DNA of 52,640 nt from Sphaerisporangium cinnabarinum (GCA_003052455.1 QAPD01000048.1:1-52640); one strand, 5' to 3'. Shown: positions 28,520 through 39,116, counted from the first letter of the stretch. The notes: a model not told the origin generated them from the sequence alone. Numbers and translations: made by a program.

Positions 28520-28644
28520 TAGGATAGCCGAGCCCGGGTGACGGCCCGTGCTCCGTGATGCTGCGGCGGGCCGAGCCCGCCGTCGTGCGCGCTGAGGTGG
28601 CCGGCCGTCGTCGCCCCTCGTACCCCACGAAATGAGAACCGTAG
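28520..28644 (+). promoter_or_regulatory. typA promoter and structured 5' leader
   Basis: TAGGAT at 28520-28525 is a good -10 element. The expected leader is about 112 bases, unlike the many leaderless genes nearby. It holds a hairpin with 7-bp arms and a 3-base loop (28565-28581). The ribosome site is a modest GAGAA shortly before the ATG. A long leader may allow growth or temperature control of this ribosome-binding GTPase, but no known riboswitch is recognised. Confidence 0.5.
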
Positions 28645-30555
<1,911 letters not shown>

Positions 30556-30568
30556 CGCCGCCCACCGG

Positions 30569-31588
30569 GTGACCGTCCCGCAGAGCCCGCAGGCCGCCGT
30601 CGTGCCCGACGGCGGCCTGCTGGCCGTCCACGCCCACCCCGACGACGAGACCCTGGCGACGGGCGCGCTGCTCGCGACCTGGGCCCGCGCGGGCGAGCCG
30701 GTCACCGTCGTGACGTGCACGCGGGGCGAGCGGGGCGAGGTGATCGACACCCCTGCGCACCCGACGGGCGTCGGGCACCTCGAGGGCGACGGGCCCGCGC
30801 TCGCCGCGTTCCGCGAGACCGAGCTCGCCCGCGCGCTCGCCGCGCTCGGCGTGCGGGACCACGTCTTCCTCGACACGGTCGCGAGCCCGGGGGAGCCGTC
30901 CGACGGCGGCGCGCCCGCGCGGTTCGAGGACTCCGGGATGGCCTGGGTCGCGCCGGGCGTGGCCGGAGGCGTCGCGGCCGGGCAGCTCCCGCCGCGCGCG
31001 TTCGTCGGCGTCCCGCTCGACGAGGCCGCCGTGCGCCTGGCCGCGGTGGTGCGGGACCGGCGCCCCGCCGTCGTGGCGACGTACGAGGCGGGCGGCGGCT
31101 ACGGCCACCCCGACCACGTCCGGGCCCACGACGTCGCGGTGCGCGCGCTCGAGCTCCTCGCCGCGGACGGCGAGCCGGTGCCCGCGCTGTGGGAGGTCGT
31201 CGCCCCCGAGACCACGGTGCGCGCCGCGCGCCGAGCCCTCGCGGAGCACCCCGGTGCGCGCGAGCTGGTCGCGGCCGACGCGCGGCTCACGCTCCCGGAC
31301 CCGGACGAGGAGCTGCCCCCGCTCGCGCGTCCCGACGCGTCGCTGCGCGTGCTCGTCGGCGTGCCGGTGGGTCCCGTGCTCGACGACCTGCTCGCCGCGA
31401 TGCGCGCGCACGCGACACAGGTCCAGCACGTGACGTCGGCCCGCGCGCGTGCCGGGGAGGAGCCGGTGCTGCTCGGGTGGTACGCCCTGAGCAACGACGT
31501 GCTGGCGCCCGTCCCTTCACACGAGTTCTACGCTCCCTCCGGCCCGGCTCTCCCGGGCGACCAGGTCCGCCCCGGACCCACCCGTTAG
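30569..31588 (+). CDS. mshB: PIG-L family deacetylase, probably MshB of mycothiol biosynthesis
   Basis: This 339-residue zinc deacetylase removes the acetyl group from GlcNAc-inositol, the second-to-last stage before cysteine addition in mycothiol synthesis. The zinc motif HAHPDDE lies at 21-27, with the third ligand region YGHPDHVRAH near 178-187. The overall length and internal segments fit MshB; the related Mca amidase is an alternative. The GTG at 30569 follows the typA stop by 13 bases. The gene ends with TAG, which is also the start of the next gene's TAGCCT -10 element. Mycothiol is the main thiol of actinobacteria, so this is strong evidence for phylum. Confidence 0.82.
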   Translation: MTVPQSPQAAVVPDGGLLAVHAHPDDETLATGALLATWARAGEPVTVVTCTRGERGEVIDTPAHPTGVGHLEGDGPALAAFRETELARALAALGVRDHVFLDTVASPGEPSDGGAPARFEDSGMAWVAPGVAGGVAAGQLPPRAFVGVPLDEAAVRLAAVVRDRRPAVVATYEAGGGYGHPDHVRAHDVAVRALELLAADGEPVPALWEVVAPETTVRAARRALAEHPGARELVAADARLTLPDPDEELPPLARPDASLRVLVGVPVGPVLDDLLAAMRAHATQVQHVTSARARAGEEPVLLGWYALSNDVLAPVPSHEFYAPSGPALPGDQVRPGPTR

Positions 31589-31591
31589 CCT
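31586..31591 (+). promoter_or_regulatory. -10 element that includes the mshB stop codon
   Basis: TAGCCT at 31586-31591 begins with the TAG stop of mshB and lies 7 bases before the GTG of the next gene. Confidence 0.55.
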
Positions 31592-31598
31592 GGGACCC

Positions 31599-32048
31599 GT
31601 GGAGACCGGTATGGGGCGGCTCGTGGGCCGCAGGGTGGCGTGCGCGCTCGTGGGCGCGCTCGTCGGTCTCGTCGGCACGGTCGCGCACCGGGCGCACCTC
31701 CTGGGCGTCGACCTCCCGGGCGGGGCCGGGCTCGGCATCGTGCTCGCCCTGCTGACCGTCCTCGCGGCGGCCACGCTCGCCCGCGCCTGCGGCGGGACGG
31801 CGGGTCTCCTGGGGTTCGGTGTCGGGTGGGTCGTCGTCGTGCAGCTCCTCTCGCTCGAGGGGCCGGGGGGCGACGTGCTCGTGCCGAGCGAGCCCGTCGG
31901 GTACGTGTGGATCTACGGCGGCATGCTCGTGGTCGCCGCGGCGGCCTTCCTGCCCCGGTCGTGGTTCAGCGACCGCCCGGTCCGCACGGCCCAGCACGGG
32001 CGTCCCACCAGGCACGACGGACCCGAGAACCCCCTCGCGTCCCGCTAG
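31599..32048 (+). CDS. Small four-helix membrane protein (DUF6113-like)
   Basis: This 149-residue protein has about four membrane helices: near 12-30 (CALVGALVGLVGTVAH), 40-60, 66-83 and 103-120. A hydrophilic tail with His, Arg and Pro follows. It sits directly after mshB, which is where DUF6113 proteins are often found in actinobacteria; this assignment is from memory and position. No catalytic motif is visible. The GTG at 31599 is 7 bases from TAGCCT, so it is likely leaderless. Its own TAG stop is the start of the next TAGTAT -10 element. Confidence 0.6.
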   Translation: METGMGRLVGRRVACALVGALVGLVGTVAHRAHLLGVDLPGGAGLGIVLALLTVLAAATLARACGGTAGLLGFGVGWVVVVQLLSLEGPGGDVLVPSEPVGYVWIYGGMLVVAAAAFLPRSWFSDRPVRTAQHGRPTRHDGPENPLASR

Positions 32049-32051
32049 TAT
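32046..32051 (+). promoter_or_regulatory. -10 element that includes the preceding stop codon (VanW gene promoter)
   Basis: TAGTAT at 32046-32051 begins with the TAG stop of the upstream gene. It is a near-consensus actinobacterial -10. The VanW ATG is 73 bases downstream and has a GGAGA ribosome site. Confidence 0.6.
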
Positions 32052-32124
32052 TCGCCGTGCGGATCCCCGCACACCCCTCGTCGTCGCGCGGACCGCCGCG
32101 CGCCTTTCGTCACGGAGACAGTGG

Positions 32125-35100
32125 ATGGGTCAGCCGACCGACCGAGACGCCGATCTCGACTCCCCTCAGGACGCCGTGCCGGAGCCCGCCGAGACGGTCG
32201 AGCCCTCGGCTCCCGAGACGGTGCCCGGCCCCGACGCGCAGGCGACCGACGCTCCCGGCGACGTCCCCGCGACCACGCCGACGGACGGACCGGCGGACAC
32301 CGTCCCGGACGCCTCCGCCCCGACCTCGCCCGTGGACCCCGGTCCGGCGGGCGTGGAACCGGTCGAGCCCGGCCCTGCGGCCGAGGACCCCGGCGTGACC
32401 CCGACGGACGACGTGCCGGCCCCCGCGGAACCGCAGGGCACCGCGACCGGGGCTGCGACCGGCACCGACGCGACCGGCACCGCCGCGACCGGCACCGCCG
32501 CGACCACGGGTGACGCACCCGCCGTCGACGCCGCCGCGCAGGATCGCTCGGCGGACGTTCCCTCGGAGCCGGCCGCCGCCCCGGAGCCGGCTGCGACCCC
32601 GCAGCAGGAGTCCGCGCAGCCCGCCGGTGCCTCGGAGCACGGCGCGGTGGCGCCGGACGCAGCGACCCCGACCCCGACGTCGGCCCCGTTCCCGGCCGAC
32701 GCGGACGCGCGTCCGGGTGCCGACGTCTCGACCCCTGCCGCTGCGGCCGACGAGGCTGCCGGGACCGACGCGGCCACCGGTACGGGCGCACTCGCCGGTG
32801 CTGCGGCGAGCCCCGCCGTCGAGCCCGGCGCGGGCACGCGGGCCGAGAGCGGGACGGACGCGTCCGTCGTGGACGCCCCGGCGCCGGACGTGCCGCGGGT
32901 CGACCCCGTCGAGGCGCCCGGCGCGCCGACGCCGACCACCCCCGACGCCACGGTCGCGGACGTGCCGGCGGCCGGCGCTGCCGAGGCCCCGGGGCACGCC
33001 GGCACCGCGGACGACGCCGCCGGCCCGGACGCGCAGGCCGGCGGGTCGGGCAGGACCGACGCCGGTGCGGACGACGGCGACGAGGAGCCGTACGTCCCGC
33101 GCGTGTTCGCGTTCGACCCGAACGTCCCGGCCGTGCTCGTCCCGTCCCCGGGCGCGCAGGCCGATCCCTCGGCCGCCGCGCCGGCGGGCGACGTGGACCA
33201 GGACGCTCCCGCGTCCGACGTCCCGGCGGCCGCGGCCGCGGCCGACGCCACGGCGTCCGGAGCGCCGTCCGCGGGCGGCCCGTCCGACGACGCGATGCCG
33301 ACCGACCGGCCGGCCGCCCCGGCCGGGGGAGACCCGGCCGACGAGCGCGCGGCCGAGCGGACCGCCGTCGTGCCCGTGGTCCCCGCGCAGGAGGGCGACC
33401 AGGGCCGGCCCGCGGACGGGGGGAGCGGCACCGCGCCCGACGCGACGCAGGTGATCCCGCCCGTCGACCCGTGGTCCCGGCCCGCGCCCGTCGTGCGCAC
33501 CTCGATCCTCTCGCCGGCCTCGCCCGACGAGCCCACGGCCGCGGGCCAGATGCCGGACGCTGCCGCTCCTGCGGGTGCCACCGGCCCGGCCGACGGCCCC
33601 GGCACGACCGCGCCGTCGGGCACCGCGGCGACCGCCGCACCCAGCGCGTTCACGCCGGTCCCGCCCGACGACTCGCGCGAGGCCTCTCCCTTCGAGGGCT
33701 TCGACGAGGACGGGCCGCGGCGCGGCTGGGCCCGCGGGCTGCTGTGGACGGGGGTCGCCGTCCTGGTCCTGGGCGGCCTGTACACGGGTGCCCAGTGGTT
33801 CTTCTCCGACAAGGTCCCGAGCGGGACGAGCGTCGCCGGCGTCGACGTCGGGGGCCTGTCCCGGACGGCGGCCGAGGACCGGCTCGAGTCCGAGCTCGGG
33901 CCGCGTGCGGCCGAGCCGATCACCCTCTCGGCGGGTGAGGCGAGCACGACGCTCGACCCGGCGACGGCGGGCCTGACCTTCGACGCCGCGGGGACGGCCG
34001 AGGAGCTCACGTCGTTCTCGATGAACCCGGCGCGCCTCTGGCAGCACCTGTTCGGCGGCAAGGACGCGGAGCCCCTCGTCACGGTCGACGACGCGGCCCT
34101 CGAGGGGCAGGTCGAGGCGTTGCGCGGCACCTTGGAGATCGAGCCCGTGGACGGGGCCGTGCAGTTCGTCGACGGCGCGCCCACGAGCACGCCGGCCGCC
34201 GACGGCTCGGCGCTGGTCACCGACGAGGTGCCCGCGACCATCACGGAGAGCTGGCTCGTCACCGACGGCCCGGTCGAGCTGCCCACCGAGCCCGTCGAGC
34301 CCACGATCACGCAGGACGAGACGGACGCCGCGCTCGCCCTGGCGGAAAAGGTCGTGTCCGCGCCCGTCGTCGTGTCCGTCGGCGGCCAGTCGCCCGAGCT
34401 GCCCCCCGAGGCGCTCGCGGCGGCGGCCTCCTTCGCGGCGACGGACGGCGTCCTCACGCTGACCTTCGACGGTCCGGCGCTGGTCCAGTCCGTGGTCGAC
34501 CGGACGAACGACCTGCTCACCGCGGCGGACGACGCGCACTTCGTCTTCCGCGACGGCGCGCCGGTCATCGAGGGGGGCGAGCCCGGCACGACGATCGACC
34601 CGACCGCCATCGCGACGGCCGTCACGACGGCCGCCTCGGGCGACGAGCGCACGGTCACGGTCGATCTCGTCGAGTCGGACCCGGAGCAGTCCGTCGCGGC
34701 GCTCGAGGCGCTGGGGATCAAGGAGAAGGTGTCGGAGTTCTCGACGGTCGTGCCCAACGTCCCCGTCCGCACCGCGAACCTGCAGCGGGGGGCGGAGAAG
34801 GTGAACGGGACCCTCGTCAAGCCGGGGGAGACCTTCTCCCTCGTCGACACGCTGTCGCCCATCACGCTCGAGGGCGGCTACTTCGCGGCCGGCATCGTCG
34901 AGAGCGGGCGCCACACCGAGGGCGTCGGCGGCGGGCTGTCGCAGATGGCCACGACCACGTACAACGCGGGCTTCTTCGCGGGGCTCGAGGACGTCGAGCA
35001 CCGGCCGCACAGCTACTGGTTCGAGCGCTACCCGGCGGGTCGCGAGGCGACGATCTTCGTCGGGTCGATCGACATGAAGTTCAAGAACGACACCCCGTAC

Positions 35101-35376
35101 GGCGTCCTCATGCAGTCCTGGGTCGGCGGCGGTCAGCTGCACGTCGCGATCTGGAGCACCAAGTACTACGACGTCGAGACGTCGTCGAGCGGCAAGTCGA
35201 ACGTGGTCCAGCCGACGACCGTCACGCACTCGGGCGCGGACTGCGCCCCGACGCCCGCGGGCAGCCCCGGCTTCTCCATCACGAACTACCGCAAGGTCTA
35301 CCGCGAGGGCGAGCTCGTCAAGGACGAGTCCTACCGGTGGACCTACAAGCCGGACAACGCGGTCGTCTGCGAGTAG
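32125..35376 (+). CDS. VanW-family cell-wall protein with a giant disordered N-terminus
   Basis: This 1083-residue protein has three parts. Residues 1 to about 530 are an acidic Ala/Pro/Thr/Asp-rich, probably disordered region with short repeats. One membrane helix follows at about 537-558 (LLWTGVAVLVLGGLYTGAQWF). The extracellular part has peptidoglycan-binding-like repeats around 575-860, typical of PG_binding_4 domains, then a VanW domain from about 870 (VRTANLQRGAEKVNGTLVKPGETFSL) to 1010. The last Cys-containing segment ends in CE. VanW proteins occur in glycopeptide resistance clusters, but most are general wall proteins. The disordered half would be cytosolic. The ATG at 32125 has GGAGA upstream; the frame is open further upstream, but that DNA belongs to the previous gene. 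Confidence 0.85.
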   Translation: MGQPTDRDADLDSPQDAVPEPAETVEPSAPETVPGPDAQATDAPGDVPATTPTDGPADTVPDASAPTSPVDPGPAGVEPVEPGPAAEDPGVTPTDDVPAPAEPQGTATGAATGTDATGTAATGTAATTGDAPAVDAAAQDRSADVPSEPAAAPEPAATPQQESAQPAGASEHGAVAPDAATPTPTSAPFPADADARPGADVSTPAAAADEAAGTDAATGTGALAGAAASPAVEPGAGTRAESGTDASVVDAPAPDVPRVDPVEAPGAPTPTTPDATVADVPAAGAAEAPGHAGTADDAAGPDAQAGGSGRTDAGADDGDEEPYVPRVFAFDPNVPAVLVPSPGAQADPSAAAPAGDVDQDAPASDVPAAAAAADATASGAPSAGGPSDDAMPTDRPAAPAGGDPADERAAERTAVVPVVPAQEGDQGRPADGGSGTAPDATQVIPPVDPWSRPAPVVRTSILSPASPDEPTAAGQMPDAAAPAGATGPADGPGTTAPSGTAATAAPSAFTPVPPDDSREASPFEGFDEDGPRRGWARGLLWTGVAVLVLGGLYTGAQWFFSDKVPSGTSVAGVDVGGLSRTAAEDRLESELGPRAAEPITLSAGEASTTLDPATAGLTFDAAGTAEELTSFSMNPARLWQHLFGGKDAEPLVTVDDAALEGQVEALRGTLEIEPVDGAVQFVDGAPTSTPAADGSALVTDEVPATITESWLVTDGPVELPTEPVEPTITQDETDAALALAEKVVSAPVVVSVGGQSPELPPEALAAAASFAATDGVLTLTFDGPALVQSVVDRTNDLLTAADDAHFVFRDGAPVIEGGEPGTTIDPTAIATAVTTAASGDERTVTVDLVESDPEQSVAALEALGIKEKVSEFSTVVPNVPVRTANLQRGAEKVNGTLVKPGETFSLVDTLSPITLEGGYFAAGIVESGRHTEGVGGGLSQMATTTYNAGFFAGLEDVEHRPHSYWFERYPAGREATIFVGSIDMKFKNDTPYGVLMQSWVGGGQLHVAIWSTKYYDVETSSSGKSNVVQPTTVTHSGADCAPTPAGSPGFSITNYRKVYREGELVKDESYRWTYKPDNAVVCE
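32455..32505 (+). repeat. 15-bp tandem repeat within the VanW disordered region
   Basis: The unit GCGACCGGCACCGCC (first copy ends in GAC) occurs 3.4 times. It encodes ATGTA-type pentapeptides. The unit length is a multiple of three, so copy change would alter length without breaking the frame. Confidence 0.85.
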
Positions 35377-35406
35377 GCCGGCCCACCCACACACCACGGA
35401 GGTCCC

Positions 35407-36306
35407 ATGCTCGGACGCAGCGAACGGGAGTCGGGAGCGCAGGCGCTGCTCGCGGCCACGGCGGCGGGATGGGTCGACGGCGACCCGACGGAGGCGCTGC
35501 TCGACCTCGGGTCGACGACGGCGACGCTGTCGACCGTCGCGAGCATCGACGCGCTGGCCGCCGTCGTGCACCTGGGCCACCCCGCGCAGCCGTCGCACGA
35601 GCTCGAGCGCGCGCTGCTCGCGGCGCCGCCGTCGCTCGTGCTGACCGGCGCGTCGGCGGTGCCGTCGCAGTGGGTCTGGGTCGGCCGGTCGACGGCGGCC
35701 CGCGACCTGACGGGGCACGTCGTCGTCGACGAGGCGGGCATGCGCGACCGGCGCCACGTGCTGCGCACGATGGGTGTCAGCCCGTCGCTCGTCCCGACCC
35801 GGACCACGCTGGAGGAGCGCGTCGCGCTCGCCGGCGCCGACGGCAGCCTCGTCGTGGAGCGCTCGGTGGCCCACGGGCCGCTCGCCGCGCTCGGCTACGC
35901 AGAGCTCCCGGGCAGCGAGCTCCTCGGGGAGGGCGCGCCCGTCTGGTACGGCCTCCTGGAGAGCCGCGACGCGGCGCCTCGGGCCGAGGGCGTCGCCCAG
36001 GTGTGGCTCGCGTTCGGTCCCCGGGACGACCACCGCGGCTCGCTCCAGGAGACGCTCGCGCTGGTCGCCGCCGCCGGGATCGACCTGCAGCACCTGCGCA
36101 GCCACCGCTCGCAGGCCGGACCGCACATCTTCTTCTGCGCGTTCTCGTGCCCCGACGCGACGACGCTCGACGGCCTCGTCGCGGGGTTCGGCGAGCGGGG
36201 CGTCGCGCACCGGGTCCTCGCGGTCCTGCCCGGGCAGGAGTTCGTGCCCGGCCCCGACGCGCTCGAGCCGCGCTGGGCGACCGCCCCTGACCCCGTCCAC
36301 GCGTGA
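35407..36306 (+). CDS. ACT-domain protein coupled to pheA, possible prephenate dehydratase pseudoenzyme
   Basis: This 299-residue soluble protein has a C-terminal ACT domain at about 195-275. GSLQETLALVAAAGIDLQHL and the next RSHRSQAGPHIFFCAF align by eye with the ACT domain of prephenate dehydratases, where the phenylalanine motif is usually ESRP; here it reads RSHR. The first 190 residues have alternating strands and helices like a periplasmic-binding fold. They lack the dehydratase motifs GPxGTFS and TRF, so catalysis is unlikely. The stop overlaps the pheA GTG by four bases. GGAGG precedes the ATG. A regulatory subunit for aromatic amino-acid synthesis is the best inference; the family is not one I can name. 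Confidence 0.6.
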   Translation: MLGRSERESGAQALLAATAAGWVDGDPTEALLDLGSTTATLSTVASIDALAAVVHLGHPAQPSHELERALLAAPPSLVLTGASAVPSQWVWVGRSTAARDLTGHVVVDEAGMRDRRHVLRTMGVSPSLVPTRTTLEERVALAGADGSLVVERSVAHGPLAALGYAELPGSELLGEGAPVWYGLLESRDAAPRAEGVAQVWLAFGPRDDHRGSLQETLALVAAAGIDLQHLRSHRSQAGPHIFFCAFSCPDATTLDGLVAGFGERGVAHRVLAVLPGQEFVPGPDALEPRWATAPDPVHA

Positions 36307-37250
36307 GCGTCGGGTACCTCGGCCCCGAGGGGTCGTTCACCCACCAGGCGGCGGCCGCGTGGTCGTCGGCGCACGGCCGGACCGGGCTCGGGCTCGCGGC
36401 GCGCACGACCGTCGCGGACGTCTTCGCGGGCGTGGCCGCGGGCGAGCACGAGCGGGGCGTCGTCGCGATCGAGAACACGGTCGAGGGGTACGTGGTGCCC
36501 TCGCTCGACGCGATCGTCGGGAGCGCCAGCGTCGTCGCCGTCGACGAGGTCGTGCTCGACATCTCGTTCGACGCGTTCGCGCGCCCGGGCCACGGCGAGC
36601 TCACCGAGGTCACCGCGCACCCGCACGGCCTCGCGCAGTGCCAGGGCTTCGTGCGCCGGACGGACCTCGCGCCGGTCGCGGCGTCGTCGAACGCCGCAGC
36701 GTGCCGTGACGCCGGGCCGCACCAGGTCGCCCTCGGCCCGACGATCTGCGGCGAGCTCTACGGCCTGGAGACGGTCGAGCGCGCGGTCGAGGACTTCGCG
36801 GGCGCGCGCACCCGGTTCCTCGTGCTGGCGCCGCGCGCGGAGGCCGCCGCGGCGCTCGGCCGGGCACGGGGTCGCGGCGAGACGTCGTGGCGCACGATGC
36901 TCGCGGTGACGCCCGTCGTCACGGGACCCGGCGTGCTGGCGCGCATCACGCAGGCCTTCGGCGCGCGGGGCGTCAACCTGTCGAGCCTCATCACGCGACC
37001 GCTCAAGGCCGTCGCGGGGACGTACGTCTTCGTCCTCACCGTCGACGGCGCACCGTGGGACGCGCCGGTGCGCGCCGTCCTGGAGGACCTCGTCCGGGCC
37101 GGGGACGCGCTCAAGACGCTCGGGGTCGTGCCGGCGCGCGGCGAGCTCGACGAGTCGGTCCACGCCGACGTCGACGCCGCGCACGTCCCGGTCGGGAGCG
37201 TCGACGCGTCGACCGGCACGGCGGACCGCGCGACAGGGCTCCTGTGGTGA
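36303..37250 (+). CDS. pheA: Prephenate dehydratase
   Basis: This 315-residue enzyme converts prephenate to phenylpyruvate for phenylalanine synthesis. The N-terminal motif GYLGPEGSFTHQAA and the segment VVAIENTVEGYVVPSLD form the active site. The catalytic TRF motif occurs in GARTRFLVL at about 168. A C-terminal ACT domain at about 195-280 carries VNLSSLITRPLK where ESRP is usual, so feedback binding may differ. The last 30 residues are an extra tail. GTGA overlaps join it to the ACT-domain gene upstream and to tyrA downstream, so the three are translated together. Confidence 0.93.
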   Translation: MSVGYLGPEGSFTHQAAAAWSSAHGRTGLGLAARTTVADVFAGVAAGEHERGVVAIENTVEGYVVPSLDAIVGSASVVAVDEVVLDISFDAFARPGHGELTEVTAHPHGLAQCQGFVRRTDLAPVAASSNAAACRDAGPHQVALGPTICGELYGLETVERAVEDFAGARTRFLVLAPRAEAAAALGRARGRGETSWRTMLAVTPVVTGPGVLARITQAFGARGVNLSSLITRPLKAVAGTYVFVLTVDGAPWDAPVRAVLEDLVRAGDALKTLGVVPARGELDESVHADVDAAHVPVGSVDASTGTADRATGLLW

Positions 37251-38248
37251 CCGCCGCGGGAGCCGTGCCGGAGCCGGGCGCGCCGCGCCCGGTGGTCCGG
37301 GTCGGCGTCGTCGGCCTCGGGCTCGTCGGCGGCTCGGTCGCGCGGCTCCTGCACGAGGAGGGCGTCGAGGTGACCGGCTACGACGCCACGGCGACCACGC
37401 GCGCGGCGGCGCGGGCCGCGGGGCTCCGGGTCGTCGGCGACGTCGCGGAGGTCTGCGCCGAGGAGCCGGACGTCCTCGTGCTCGCCGTGCCCCTGCGCGC
37501 CATGCGGGCGGTCGCGACCGACGTCGCCCGGCACGTGCGGGGCGCGACGGTCGTCACGGACGTCGGCAGCGTCAAGGGCGCGGTGCGCGACGCCGTCCGG
37601 GCGGCCGGGCTCGACGCCCGGTACGTCGGGGCGCACCCCATGGCCGGGACCGAGCACTCGGGCTTCGAGGCGTCCGACCCGGCGATGCTCGCGGGCGCGC
37701 GCTGGGCCGTGACGGTGGACGCCAGCACGCGGCCGGATGCGTTCACGGCCGTGCTGCGGCTCGTCATGGGCCCGCTCGGCGGCACGGTGCACGTGCTCAC
37801 CGACGACGTCCACGACGAGTCCACCGCGCTCGTCAGCCACGTCCCGCACGTGCTGGCCACCGAGCTCCTGGGCGTCGTCGCCGACGCCCCCGTGCGCGAC
37901 GTCGCGCTGGGGCTCGCCGCGGGCAGCTTCCGCGACGCGACGCGCGTGGGGCGCACCGACCCGCGCCGGACCGAGGCCATGGTCACGGACAACGCCGCCT
38001 GGGTGGCGTCCGCGCTGCGCGTCGTCGTGCGCGACCTCGAGCAGCTCGTCCGCGCGCTCGAGTCCAACGCGCCCGTGGGCGAGTTCTTCGACCGGCCCGA
38101 CCCGGTGCGGGCCGCGGCAGGCGGCACCGGCGAGCCCGTGCGCGTCGACCTCGACGACGCGGGCACCTGGCGCGAGACCCTCACGGCGGCCGGGGCACGG
38201 GGCGCCGTCGTCGTGGGCGTCGAGGACCGGGCGGTCGTCGTCGCCTGA
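37247..38248 (+). CDS. tyrA: Prephenate dehydrogenase
   Basis: This 333-residue NAD(P)-dependent enzyme makes 4-hydroxyphenylpyruvate for tyrosine. The Rossmann motif VGVVGLGLVGGSVARLL begins at about residue 19. The family sequences DVGSVKGAV and HPMAGTEHSGFEAS follow, with the catalytic His in the latter region. DDVHDESTALVSHVPHVLA and the helical dimer region complete the fold. The final 70 residues may form a small extra domain, possibly ACT-like (VRVDLDDAGTWRETLTAAGARG). The GTG at 37247 overlaps the pheA stop. A terminator hairpin follows. Confidence 0.92.
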   Translation: MTAAGAVPEPGAPRPVVRVGVVGLGLVGGSVARLLHEEGVEVTGYDATATTRAAARAAGLRVVGDVAEVCAEEPDVLVLAVPLRAMRAVATDVARHVRGATVVTDVGSVKGAVRDAVRAAGLDARYVGAHPMAGTEHSGFEASDPAMLAGARWAVTVDASTRPDAFTAVLRLVMGPLGGTVHVLTDDVHDESTALVSHVPHVLATELLGVVADAPVRDVALGLAAGSFRDATRVGRTDPRRTEAMVTDNAAWVASALRVVVRDLEQLVRALESNAPVGEFFDRPDPVRAAAGGTGEPVRVDLDDAGTWRETLTAAGARGAVVVGVEDRAVVVA

Positions 38249-38264
38249 GGGCCGGCCCCTGGAT

Positions 38265-38291
38265 CCCGGTCCCGCCCCGTGGCGGGCCGGG
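38265..38291. terminator. Terminator between tyrA and the small minus-strand gene
   Basis: A hairpin with inner 6-bp arms (38271-38276 and 38281-38286) and outer 5-bp arms, with one bulged T, lies between two convergent stops. Confidence 0.65.
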
Positions 38292-38323
38292 TCGATCGTT
38301 CCGGTCGTCGGTCGGCCCGGTCG

Positions 38324-38626
38324 TCAGTCCGGGCGTGACGCGGGACGCCGTGGCGGCCGCGGCGGGACCGGCTTGCCGGCGACGATCGCGGCGAGCGGTA
38401 CGGACACCAGGGGAGGGGCGTCGTCGCGCGGGCCGTGGCCGCGGTGCGGCGGAGCGCTGCCGCCCGCGTCCTCGCGCAGGACGAGCGTGGTCGCGGTGGT
38501 CTCCACGACCACCCCGATCACGTCGGTGAGGGGCTTGCCCGCGGCGGCGGCGTCGTCGGGCGAGAGCCTGCGGCGGACGACGACCCGCGTCCCCGGCGCC
38601 CACGTCGTCCAGGGCGAGTCGGGCAC
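38324..38626 (-). CDS. Small SH3-like barrel protein (DUF6725-like)
   Basis: This 100-residue protein has strand-rich segments WAPGTRVVVRRRL, TDVIGVVVETTATTLVLRED and LVSVPLAAIVAGKPVPP. They resemble the SH3-like N-terminal domain of certain actinobacterial acetyltransferases (Rv0428c type), here without the enzyme domain. The family name DUF6725 is from memory and uncertain. The GTG at 38626 has a GGAG ribosome site on its strand. It is divergent from fdxA. No function is known. Confidence 0.6.
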   Translation of the reverse strand: MPDSPWTTWAPGTRVVVRRRLSPDDAAAAGKPLTDVIGVVVETTATTLVLREDAGGSAPPHRGHGPRDDAPPLVSVPLAAIVAGKPVPPRPPRRPASRPD

Positions 38627-38779
38627 GCGGCGGCTCCTCGGGTCGTGTGACGTTCGTCCACGGGCTGGTCAGAGAGGGTCGGGCACCGCCCGACCTGAGC
38701 GATACTAGTCGTGCATGCCCCTGTCATGACCTCGCCCCTCGCCGGGCCGGGTCCGGACGAACCAGAAAGGTACTCGGTC

Positions 38780-39097
38780 GTGACTTACGTGATCGCCCAG
38801 CCGTGCGTGGACGTCAAGGACAAGGCGTGCATCGAGGAATGTCCTGTCGACTGCATCTACGAGGGCAAGCGGTCGCTCTACATCCACCCGGACGAGTGCG
38901 TCGACTGCGGCGCGTGCGAGCCGGTCTGCCCCGTCGAGGCGATCTACTACGAGGACGACGTGCCGACGGAGTGGAGCGACTACTACCGCGCCAACGTCGA
39001 GTTCTTCGACGACCTCGGCTCGCCCGGCGGCGCCGCGAAGATGGGTCTCATCGAGAAGGACGACCCGATGATCGCCGCCCTGCCGCCGCAGGCCTGA
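38780..39097 (+). CDS. fdxA: Seven-iron ferredoxin
   Basis: This 105-residue acidic electron carrier has both cluster motifs. The first, [17 protein letters not shown], provides the ligands of the 3Fe-4S cluster and one of the 4Fe-4S cluster. The second, [16 protein letters not shown], provides the others. The tail [16 protein letters not shown] is typical of actinobacterial FdxA/FdxC. The GTG at 38780 is preceded by GAAAGG at about 10 bases. A GATACT hexamer at 38701-38706 is a possible -10. dapC follows 19 bases later, the same pair as fdxC-Rv1178 in M. tuberculosis. Confidence 0.95.
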   Translation: MTYVIAQPCVDVKDKACIEECPVDCIYEGKRSLYIHPDECVDCGACEPVCPVEAIYYEDDVPTEWSDYYRANVEFFDDLGSPGGAAKMGLIEKDDPMIAALPPQA

Positions 39098-39116
39098 GCC
39101 CTCGGCGCCGGCGCTC

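Noticed and set aside
31819-32124. Upstream extension of the VanW frame through the preceding gene
   Set aside because: The extension lies over the small membrane protein in another frame, and the ATG at 32125 has a good ribosome site after a near-consensus promoter.
32455-32505. Tandem repeat as an on/off phase-variation switch
   Set aside because: The unit is 15 bases, a multiple of three, so copy changes would not shift the frame; only length variation is possible.
38645-38660. TGTGA half-site upstream of fdxA as a further CRP-like site
   Set aside because: The second half reads TCCAC rather than TCACA, so the palindrome is not maintained.
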